Of a DNA stretch of 64,000 bases, positions 53,982 through 61,522 are shown piece after piece; position 1 is the stretch's first letter, and each line of letters begins with the position of its first letter. A program made the position numbers and the translations under genes. This stretch comes from JAEUHM01 sp964538625 (GTDB lineage Bacteria > Verrucomicrobiota > Verrucomicrobiia > Verrucomicrobiales > Verrucomicrobiaceae): assembly GCA_964538625.1 (NCBI GenBank), contig CAZIGH010000022.1, positions 1 through 64,000 of the forward strand, given 5' to 3'. Below the pieces are notes generated by a model that worked only from the letters and a program-made list of their open reading frames with translations, did no database searches and was not told where the DNA came from.

Positions 53982-55403
53982 ATGAATGCTTTTCCTCCAA
54001 CCCGCCGCGAGTTTTTGAAAACCACGTCTTCAGGATTCGGCTATCTGGCGTTTGCGGCGCTGGCTCACCATGAGGCTGTGCGTGCGGCTGGGGTGGGTCC
54101 GCTGGCACCCAAGGCTTCCCATTTCCCCGCCAAGGCGAAGAGGGTCATCTTCCTGTGCATGCAGGGGGGGCCTTCGCACGTGGACATGCTGGACTACAAA
54201 CCGGTGCTGGCAAAACAGGACGGAAAGAGCGCACCGGCCACCGCTGGGCGGAACGCAGGGGCGAAGTTGCTGGGTTCGCGCTATACCTTCCGTCAGCATG
54301 GACGCAGCGGGCTGTGGATCTCCGAGTTGCTGCCGAATCTGGCAAAGCATGCGGATGATCTCTGCCTGCTCAACTCCATGAGTACTGACTTACCGGCGCA
54401 TCCGCAGGCCTTCACCCAGTTGCACACGGGCAGCACGCAGTTCGTGCGGCCCTCGCTTGGTGCCTGGGCGCTCTACGGGTTGGGAACCGCGAATGAGAAT
54501 CTGCCCGGTTTCATCACCATCAACCCGCCGCCCAATGGAGCCCGCACTTACGGTAGTGCCTTCCTGCCCGCCATTTATCAAGGCACCCGCATCAATGGTG
54601 GTGGCAACGGACGCTTTGCCGCGCTCCAGGGGCGTCTGGGCATGGGAGGCGCAGAGGCTACCGTGGCGAACATCAAGAACTCCCGGCTGGATGCTGCTTC
54701 TCAGCGCACGCAACTGGATCTGATTCAGACGCTTAACAAACAAGTCCTTGCTGAAAGTGGAGGACACAACACGGAGGTGGAAGGTGCCATCCAGAGCTTC
54801 GAGCTCGCGTATCGGATGCAGGCTGAGGTGCCGAAGGTGATGGACTTGGCGGGCGAAAGCCAGGCGACGAAGAATCTGTATGGCATAGGGGAGAGCGCAA
54901 CGGATGCCTTTGGCAAGCAGTGCCTCATGGCGCGCAAGTTCGTGGAAGCCGGCGTGCGATTCGTGGAGATTTCCCATGGGAACTGGGATCAGCACCGCAA
55001 TCTCACCTCTGACCTGGAGCGCAACTGCGGGCAGATTGATAAACCCATCGCCGGACTCTTGGCCGACCTGAAGCAACGCGGCTTGCTCAAGGACACGCTG
55101 GTGATCTGGGGAGGTGAGTTCGGACGCACACCGCATTCTCAGGGGAACGATGGGCGAGATCACAACAACAAGGGCTTCACCATGTGGATGGCAGGCGGTG
55201 GTGTCAAAGGGGGCATGGCCTACGGCTCTACGGATGAGCTGGGCTATGAAGCCGTGGACCGGAAGATGCACATTCATGATTGGCATGCCACTGTGCTGCA
55301 CCTCCTGGGCCTGGATCATGAGAAGCTGACTTACCGCTACGCTGGCCGCGACTTCCGCCTCACGGATGTGTATGGGCACGTGGCCACGGAGATCGTGGGT
55401 TGA
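53982..55403 (+). CDS. DUF1501 domain-containing protein (Tat-exported)
   Basis: 473 residues from ATG 53982. MNAFPPTRREFLKTTSSGFG is a twin-arginine signal. FLCMQGGPSHVDMLDYKPVL, VIWGGEFGRTPHSQ and GRDHNNKGFTMWMAGGGVKG are DUF1501 hallmarks. It is related to, but distinct from, the copy at 23.9-25.3 kb. The typical partner (DUF1549/DUF1553 cytochrome-like protein) is not adjacent. The gene stands alone between the GTPase pair and the peptidase operon. Activity unknown; proposed roles in polysaccharide or sulfate-ester metabolism come from family context only. Confidence 0.9.
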   Translation: MNAFPPTRREFLKTTSSGFGYLAFAALAHHEAVRAAGVGPLAPKASHFPAKAKRVIFLCMQGGPSHVDMLDYKPVLAKQDGKSAPATAGRNAGAKLLGSRYTFRQHGRSGLWISELLPNLAKHADDLCLLNSMSTDLPAHPQAFTQLHTGSTQFVRPSLGAWALYGLGTANENLPGFITINPPPNGARTYGSAFLPAIYQGTRINGGGNGRFAALQGRLGMGGAEATVANIKNSRLDAASQRTQLDLIQTLNKQVLAESGGHNTEVEGAIQSFELAYRMQAEVPKVMDLAGESQATKNLYGIGESATDAFGKQCLMARKFVEAGVRFVEISHGNWDQHRNLTSDLERNCGQIDKPIAGLLADLKQRGLLKDTLVIWGGEFGRTPHSQGNDGRDHNNKGFTMWMAGGGVKGGMAYGSTDELGYEAVDRKMHIHDWHATVLHLLGLDHEKLTYRYAGRDFRLTDVYGHVATEIVG

Positions 55404-55413
55404 GCGGATGAAG

Positions 55414-55448
55414 GTCGAACGTTCAACATCGAAGATCGAACATCGAAT
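55414..55448. repeat. Short TCGAAC/ATCGAA intergenic repeat
   Basis: In the gap between two convergent genes, the units TCGAAC, TTCAACATCGAA, GATCGAACATCGAA alternate with near-palindromic symmetry. Small repeats of this style recur in intergenic DNA of Verrucomicrobia and Planctomycetes. The comparison is from memory, not from a search. It is short and has no coding potential. Confidence 0.45.
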
Positions 55449-55471
55449 GGTGAATGGAACGGACAGCCGAT

Positions 55472-57637
55472 CTACGGTTTGAGGTGTCGAACGAGAAAGT
55501 CGAGGCGTAGCTTCGAGCCGTAGCGCGTTTCCGCAGCGCCGTGACCGGCGCCGATGATGGGCATGTAGTCGAAGGTCTTCCCGGCGCGTTGCAGCGCGGC
55601 GACGACTTGGGTGGTGCTGGCGGGGTCAACGTTGGTATCCAGCTCTCCTACGATGAGGAGGAGGTGGCCTTGGAGTTTCGCGGCGTCTTCTGCATTGCTG
55701 CTGCGGACGTAGCTGTCATCCACCGGCCAGCCCATCCACTGCTCGTTCCACCAGATTTTGTCCATGCGGTTGTCATGGCAGCCACAGTCCGCTACGGCGA
55801 CTTTGTAGAAGTTGTGATGGTCTAGCAGGGCGCGCATGGCATTCTGTCCTCCGGCACTGCCGCCGTAGATGCCGACGCGGCTGAGATCCATCCAGGGGCG
55901 GGTGCTTGCTGCCTCTGTGATCCAGCGGATGCGATCCGGGAAGCCTGCGTCTTTGAGGTTCTTCCAGCACACGTCGTGGAAGGCCTTGCCACGGTGGTTG
56001 GTGCCCATGCCATCCAGCTTGACGACGATGAACCCGCTCTGGGCGATTTCGTGCATTCGTGTGAGTCGGTCAAAGGTCTTGGGCGCGAAGGCACCGTGCG
56101 GCCCAGCGTAGATGTCCTCGACCACGGGGTATTTCTTCGCCGGGTCGAAGTGAGAGGGCTTGATGAGGATGCCGTGGATGTCGGTTTTGTCATCGCGGCC
56201 CTTGGCGACGAAACGCTCTGGCATGGTCCACCCGCTGGCGAGTAGGGCTGTGGCATCCGCTCGTTCCAGGGTGGTGATGAGGCTGCCATCTGTGCTGCGG
56301 CGCAGTTCATGCACGGGAGGATGATCGGCACGGGACCAGCTGGCGATGAAGTGCTTCCTGTCTGGTGAGAAGCTGATGTCATGGTTGCCATCTGCTTGCG
56401 TGAGCTGAACGAAGCCGCTGCCATCAAGGTGGATGCGGCAGAGGTGGAGGTGGTAGGGGTCTTCACCTGCCCGCAGTCCACTGGCGAGAAACCAGATCTG
56501 TCGCGCTTGTTCATCGACGTGGAGCACTTCGCGGACGGGCCATGCGCCTTTGGTGATCTGGTGCTTGGGCTTGCCAGTGGGGATGTCGTAGAGGTAGAGG
56601 TGGCACCAGCCGTCGCGCTCGCTCATCCAGAGGAGTTCGCTACGGTCATGCAGCCAGTGACGCCAGGTCTTTTTCGTGTAGTCGATGAAGGTGGTGGCAG
56701 TCTCTTCTACGACGATGCGCGTGGTGGCGGTGGCGGGGTTCACGGCGAGGATACGGTAGAGCTGGTGCCCGCGCTGGTTGTAGTCGAAGTAGAACTCGCT
56801 GCTGTCTGGTGCCCAGGTAGCTTCCCACTTTCCGCTCGGTGAGAAGGGTGTGGGATGGAGGTCGGTCGGGACTGATTGTTTAGTACCTTCTTTGTTCTCG
56901 ATAACCCAGTGGGGTTGGGGCAGGGGATCACCGGGCTTGACGTAGTCGAAGACTTTGAGCTTGGGATGGAGGGAGTCCTGGGGAGTGGATTCGACGAGGG
57001 TGACTTGCCTGCGGGGAACGTCTTCGGCTTTGGTGAAAGCCCGCCATTGGCCGTTTGGAGAGCGGCCATCTCGTGGTCTTGCTTCTGGAGTGGCTTCGTT
57101 TTTACCCTTGCCGTCGATGAGGCATGTTTCGGGAAGTGGACCGGCTTCCACGGTGGCGAGGGGCTTTCCTTCGCTGTCTTGGATGAGCCAGACGTGGCTT
57201 TCGAAGGTGTGCTGTCGGCGTTGGGAGTGGGGCTTGAGTTCACCAAAGGGTTTGCGCTCACCTTGAGGGTTGATCCAAAGGAGTTTCACCGTGGCGTCCG
57301 TCTCGTTGATGAAGGTGATGGCGGTCTCTTCTCCGGTGCGAGCGCTGGGCCTGATGTCGATGCGGCTCTGCGAGGTGCGCTGCGGTGCAGGTTCTGCGAT
57401 ACCCAGGGCTGCGAGAGTGGGCTGGCGCTTGATGTCGCCGGTGTGCGCATTCACCAGCACATACTCGAACTGTTTCTCACCGATCTGCACGCGATACCAG
57501 AAGGAGTCTCCGTTTTCCAGCCAGCGTGGCTGGAGCGCGCTGCGGAAGACTTTGTTCCGTGTGTGTGCGTCGTAGTCCTGTGCGGACACGAGGCAGGTGA
57601 TGGAGGTGGCGAGCACGAGGAGGAGTCTTTCAGTCAT
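55472..57637 (-). CDS. S9-family peptidase, dipeptidyl peptidase IV-like
   Basis: 721 residues from ATG 57637, where a signal peptide begins (MTERLLLVLATSITCLVSAQ). The N-terminal two-thirds is a DPP IV-type propeller (EFYFDYNQRGHQLYRILAVN, WLHDRSELLWMSERDG). The C-terminal hydrolase domain has the nucleophile Ser in GIYGGSAGGQNAM (about 592), Asp in GELDTNVDP (about 667) and His in GAGHGAAE (about 698). It should cut Xaa-Pro dipeptides from peptide ends outside the cytoplasm. The start overlaps the preceding epimerase gene by 8 nt, so both form one operon. Confidence 0.9.
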   Translation of the reverse strand: MTERLLLVLATSITCLVSAQDYDAHTRNKVFRSALQPRWLENGDSFWYRVQIGEKQFEYVLVNAHTGDIKRQPTLAALGIAEPAPQRTSQSRIDIRPSARTGEETAITFINETDATVKLLWINPQGERKPFGELKPHSQRRQHTFESHVWLIQDSEGKPLATVEAGPLPETCLIDGKGKNEATPEARPRDGRSPNGQWRAFTKAEDVPRRQVTLVESTPQDSLHPKLKVFDYVKPGDPLPQPHWVIENKEGTKQSVPTDLHPTPFSPSGKWEATWAPDSSEFYFDYNQRGHQLYRILAVNPATATTRIVVEETATTFIDYTKKTWRHWLHDRSELLWMSERDGWCHLYLYDIPTGKPKHQITKGAWPVREVLHVDEQARQIWFLASGLRAGEDPYHLHLCRIHLDGSGFVQLTQADGNHDISFSPDRKHFIASWSRADHPPVHELRRSTDGSLITTLERADATALLASGWTMPERFVAKGRDDKTDIHGILIKPSHFDPAKKYPVVEDIYAGPHGAFAPKTFDRLTRMHEIAQSGFIVVKLDGMGTNHRGKAFHDVCWKNLKDAGFPDRIRWITEAASTRPWMDLSRVGIYGGSAGGQNAMRALLDHHNFYKVAVADCGCHDNRMDKIWWNEQWMGWPVDDSYVRSSNAEDAAKLQGHLLLIVGELDTNVDPASTTQVVAALQRAGKTFDYMPIIGAGHGAAETRYGSKLRLDFLVRHLKP

Positions 57638-58499
57638 GGGGGATGCCGTGTTGGAAGGGATCGTCCTCATGAAAGAGGAGTTTGGATTCGGCAGTGATGA
57701 AGGCGGTGCCGGTGATGGTGGGGATGATTCCCTTGTCCGCCGTTTCGTAGGTGGCTTCAAAGATGCTGCCGATGATGCTCTCCTGACGCCAGACTTGCCC
57801 AGGTGCCAGAAGTCCATCTGCGGCCAGGCAGGCCAGTTTGGCACTGGTGCCGGTGCCGCAGGGGGAGCGGTCATACTCGCCACCGGGGCAGACGACGAAG
57901 TTTCGGCTGTGGCTGTGTGCGGCGGGTGAAGGGGCGAAGAACTCGATGTGATCCACTTGGGGGTAGCCTGCGGCGTGGATGGCGTTCCGGAGTGTGGCTG
58001 AGTCGTGAAGCAGTGCGGAGATGTTTTGTGGGCAGAGGGCCAAGGTGGGGTGACTGGTGAGAAAGAACCAGTTTCCTCCCCACGCGACGTCGCCGATGTA
58101 TCCTCCGGCGTGGACGCTGGTAGCGAGGCGGTAGGAAAGGACGTTTCGCACGCTCACGCGTCCATCGTCGTGAAGGATGGCGGTGACTGTGCCCACGGGG
58201 GTCTCGAAGCGATGCGCGCCGGGCTGGATGCGCCCCAAGTGATGGAGTGTGGCGACCACGCCGATGAGTCCGTGGCCGCACATGCCGAGGGTACCGACGT
58301 TGTTGAAGAAGAGGACGCCGGACGTGCAGGTCGTATCTACCGGTGGCAGCAGGAGTGCGCCTACGATGACCTCATGACCGCGTGGCTCGGCGATGATGGC
58401 CCGCCGCCAGAGTGGGAGTTCGTCAGCGCTGAGTCCGCCCATGACGACGCGGGTGGGCTCGCCACCGGTGTGGGAGTCAATGATGGGGATGCTTCGCAT
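57630..58499 (-). CDS. Proline racemase family protein, probable 4-hydroxyproline 2-epimerase
   Basis: 289 residues. MRSIPIIDSHTGGEPTRVV is the family start. The two catalytic bases are both Cys, in MCGHGLIGV (about 73) and DRSPCGTGTSA (about 214), which separates racemases/epimerases from the Thr-containing 3-hydroxyproline dehydratases. It would convert trans-4-hydroxy-L-proline to the cis-D form for catabolism. It lies upstream of, and overlaps, the DPP IV-like gene: together they suggest use of proline/hydroxyproline-rich (collagen-like) peptides. The oxidase and deaminase steps are not here. Confidence 0.88.
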   Translation of the reverse strand: MRSIPIIDSHTGGEPTRVVMGGLSADELPLWRRAIIAEPRGHEVIVGALLLPPVDTTCTSGVLFFNNVGTLGMCGHGLIGVVATLHHLGRIQPGAHRFETPVGTVTAILHDDGRVSVRNVLSYRLATSVHAGGYIGDVAWGGNWFFLTSHPTLALCPQNISALLHDSATLRNAIHAAGYPQVDHIEFFAPSPAAHSHSRNFVVCPGGEYDRSPCGTGTSAKLACLAADGLLAPGQVWRQESIIGSIFEATYETADKGIIPTITGTAFITAESKLLFHEDDPFQHGIPHD

Positions 58500-58678
58500 G
58501 GGAGGCTGCGAAGACGGTGGTTCAGTGGCGCGGTGGGTGATTGTGAAGAATCACTCCGGGAGCGGGAGAAAACGGACAAAGGGAGGGCGGTGTGCGATTC
58601 CGATAGTGAGAGCAAGGGTGACCAGGCGTAGAGCGGCGCATCTAGTTTAGAAAGAGGTGCTCTGGCGCAAGGATGAGG

Positions 58679-61381
58679 CTAGGTGCCGCCTTTTTTGGCG
58701 TCCCAGAGGGCTAGGTCTTCGATGTGACGTCCCACGAGGGCCGTCCAGCCCGTCTGGTGGCTAGCGCCGTGGCCACGACCGGTGTCACCGTGGAAGAACT
58801 CGTAGAAGAGGACGAGGTCCTTCCACGCGGGGTCGCTGGCGTAGCGCTCGTCGGTGCCATGGCAGGGTCGGCGGCCATGGGCATCTGGTCTGAAGAGACT
58901 GGCGTGGCGGCGCTTGAGATCGGTGGCGATTTCCTGAAGGGTGTATTGCTTGCCGCTGCCGGTGGGGTATTCAGCCACGAGGCTGTCGCCAAAGTAGTCG
59001 TAATAGCCTTCGAGCGCTTCGATGAGGAGGTGATTGATGGGGAACCAGATGGGGCCGCGCCAGTTGCTGTTGCCGCCGAACATGCTGGTGGTGGAGTCTC
59101 CGGGGTCATAGCGGACCTCATAGGTGTGACCGCTGACGGTCATGCTGAAGGGATGCTCGAGGTGGTAGCGGGACAGGGAGCGGATGCCGTGGGGGGCGAG
59201 GAACTCTTTTTCATCAAGGAGGTAGCGCAGCACTTTGAGCAGGCGCTCCCTGGAGGCCAGGGCAAAGAGCCACTGCTTGCTGCCATCTGGGTTCGTATGC
59301 TCCGTGATGTGTTTGTTCATGAGCTTGTAGTGGGTGCGGTACCACTCGAAGCGTTCTTTGAACTCTGGCAGGTGCTTGATGTGGGCTTCCTCAATGACCT
59401 TGACTGCGATGAGAGGCATGAGGCCGACGAGGGAGCGCGACTTGAGAGGTATGGGAGCGCCTCCGTGGTCTGGCAGGATGTGGTCATAGTAAAAGCCGTC
59501 CACTTCATTCCACAAGCCGGTGCCTCCGTGGGTGTGGACGGCTTCCACGATCTGGACGAAGTGGGTGAGAAACTTGGATGCCATGTCCTGATAGGCGGGG
59601 TGAAGCTGGCCGTCATAAGCGAGTTCCACGGCCATGCGGAGCATCTGCACACAGTAGAAGGCCATCCAAGCGGTGGCGTCTGCCTGCTGTAGCGAACCGC
59701 CGGTGGGCAGCGGTGCGCCGCGGTCAAAGATGCCGATGTTGTCCAGGCCCAGGAAGCCGCCGGAGAAAATGCCGAAACCGCGCTCGTCCTTTCGGTTGAC
59801 CCACCAGGTGAAGTTGAGCAGGAGTTTCTGGAAGACGCCGGCGAGGAAGGCGCGGTCCTTCACTCCGGTCTGTCTTGCATCCATTTGATAGACACGCCAT
59901 GCGGCCCATGCGTGCACGGGGGGATTCACGTCGCTGAAGGCGAACTCGTATGCGGGGATCTGGCCGTTGGGGTGCATGTACCACTCCCGCAGCAGCAGGG
60001 TGATCTGGCGCTTTGCAAAAGTGGGATCGATGCGGGCGAGGGGAATGGTGTGGAAGGCGAGATCCCAAGCGGCGAACCAGGGGTACTCCCACTTGTCAGG
60101 CATGGAGAGCACGTCCCGGGCGAAGAGGTGCTTCCAGTCGTTGTTGCGGCGGCGTCCGATGATCTCCGCGTTGAAGCGACGGTTGGGATCGCCGGGGAGC
60201 CAGCGGTTCACGGCGTAGTAGTAGAACTGCTTGGAGAACATGAGTCCGGCGTAGGACTGCATGCAGATTTCCCGGTCGGTGGGATTCATACCGGCGGGGA
60301 GGGTGTTGTCATAAAACTGCTCGCATTCGGCGGCCCGCTGCTGGAAGACTTCGTCGAAGTCGCCGAACACATCCTGGCGGCTTGTGTCGGCTTTGTAGAA
60401 ACGGAAGCGGAGGGTGGTGGTCTCGCCGGGCTTGAGGTAGAGCAGGTAATGAGCGGCGGCCTTGGTGCCCTGAGCGGTGGGCAGCAGGGCAGAGGAATCC
60501 CCATCCACCACGTGCTTGTGGAAGGCGTCCTTGGTGTGGGGCTGGTCCGGGCTGTTGCCGAAGATGGCGTAGTTGGTGTCGTTGTCGGTGAAGAGGAAGT
60601 CCTGGAAGCGGTGGTCGTCTGGATCCACGTGGAAGTAATAGCGGCCCAGAGTCTCGCGCTGTACCCAGAGGGTGGACGCATTGTGCGTGCCGAGTTGGGG
60701 CTTAGCGGCGTCTCCCGGCATGGTGAGATGGTCAGCACCCCAGGACCAGACGTTTCGGAACCAGATCTGCGGGAGGAGATGCAGGGTGGCGGTGGTTTTC
60801 CCACGGTTGGTGACGGTGTAGCGAATGAGCAGGTCCTCGGCGTCTGCCTTGGCGTGTTCTGCAAAGACGTCGAAGTAGGCGCGCTGGTCAAAGATGCCAG
60901 TGTCCACAAGTTCGTATTCGGGCTGGTCGCGTCCGCGCTCTTTGTTGACGCGCAGCAGATCTGCGTAGGGAAACCGGCGCTGGGGGTATTTGTAAAGCGC
61001 CTTCATGTAGGAGTGGGTGGGCGTGGAGCGGAGGTAATAGTATTCCTCCTTCACGTCTTCGGAGTGGTTCCCCTCGTGGTTAGTGAGGCCGTAGAGGCGC
61101 TCTTTCATGAAGGGGTCTCGCGTGTTCCACAAGGCGGTGGCGATGCAGATGCGGCACTGGCGGTCTGCAATACCCAGCAAGCCGTCCTCTCCCCAGCGGT
61201 AGGCGCGGCTGCGGGCGTGGTCGTGGGTGAAGTGGTCCCAGCAGTTCCCGTCTTCGGAGTAGTCCTCTCTTACGGTGCCCCACTGGCGCTCGGCTAGGTA
61301 GGGACCCCAGCGCTTCCAGTTGTGCAGGCGTTCGCGGTCGGCGTTGAGGCGGAGGCTCTCAGGGTCTTGGGCAGCGGGCAT
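58679..61381 (-). CDS. GH63-like glucosidase
   Basis: 900 residues. ERQWGTVREDYSEDGNCWDH and YRWGEDGLLGIADRQCRICI open the N-terminal beta domain; PWFAAWDLAFHTIPLARIDP, GQIPAYEFAFSDVNPPVHAW and NWRGPIWFPINHLLIEAL are (alpha/alpha)6-barrel signatures of the GH63/MGH1-type glucosidases. Candidate acids lie in AWDLAFH and WEVDGFYYD-like WNEVDGFYYD. Members hydrolyse alpha-glucosides or mannosyl/glucosylglycerate. No signal peptide, so probably cytoplasmic. It stands alone, divergent from the PVC dehydrogenase gene. The 179 bp between it and the upstream epimerase gene show nothing clear. Confidence 0.88.
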   Translation of the reverse strand: MPAAQDPESLRLNADRERLHNWKRWGPYLAERQWGTVREDYSEDGNCWDHFTHDHARSRAYRWGEDGLLGIADRQCRICIATALWNTRDPFMKERLYGLTNHEGNHSEDVKEEYYYLRSTPTHSYMKALYKYPQRRFPYADLLRVNKERGRDQPEYELVDTGIFDQRAYFDVFAEHAKADAEDLLIRYTVTNRGKTTATLHLLPQIWFRNVWSWGADHLTMPGDAAKPQLGTHNASTLWVQRETLGRYYFHVDPDDHRFQDFLFTDNDTNYAIFGNSPDQPHTKDAFHKHVVDGDSSALLPTAQGTKAAAHYLLYLKPGETTTLRFRFYKADTSRQDVFGDFDEVFQQRAAECEQFYDNTLPAGMNPTDREICMQSYAGLMFSKQFYYYAVNRWLPGDPNRRFNAEIIGRRRNNDWKHLFARDVLSMPDKWEYPWFAAWDLAFHTIPLARIDPTFAKRQITLLLREWYMHPNGQIPAYEFAFSDVNPPVHAWAAWRVYQMDARQTGVKDRAFLAGVFQKLLLNFTWWVNRKDERGFGIFSGGFLGLDNIGIFDRGAPLPTGGSLQQADATAWMAFYCVQMLRMAVELAYDGQLHPAYQDMASKFLTHFVQIVEAVHTHGGTGLWNEVDGFYYDHILPDHGGAPIPLKSRSLVGLMPLIAVKVIEEAHIKHLPEFKERFEWYRTHYKLMNKHITEHTNPDGSKQWLFALASRERLLKVLRYLLDEKEFLAPHGIRSLSRYHLEHPFSMTVSGHTYEVRYDPGDSTTSMFGGNSNWRGPIWFPINHLLIEALEGYYDYFGDSLVAEYPTGSGKQYTLQEIATDLKRRHASLFRPDAHGRRPCHGTDERYASDPAWKDLVLFYEFFHGDTGRGHGASHQTGWTALVGRHIEDLALWDAKKGGT

Positions 61382-61522
61382 TCGGTTGGGAAAGTTGGTG
61401 AAAGAAGGGGGCTAAACTGGGGGTGTAGCAATGTACGTGCCGCCGCTGCGTGCAATCACCGGTCCGCAGAGATTGCAGGAGGAACTGATACTTCCAGCGG
61501 GGAAATGGCGTAGGTTTTGGCG

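Noticed and set aside
59885..61297. 470-residue open frame antisense to the GH63-like glucosidase
   Set aside because: Same reason: low-complexity Val/Gly-rich translation opposite a strong family match.
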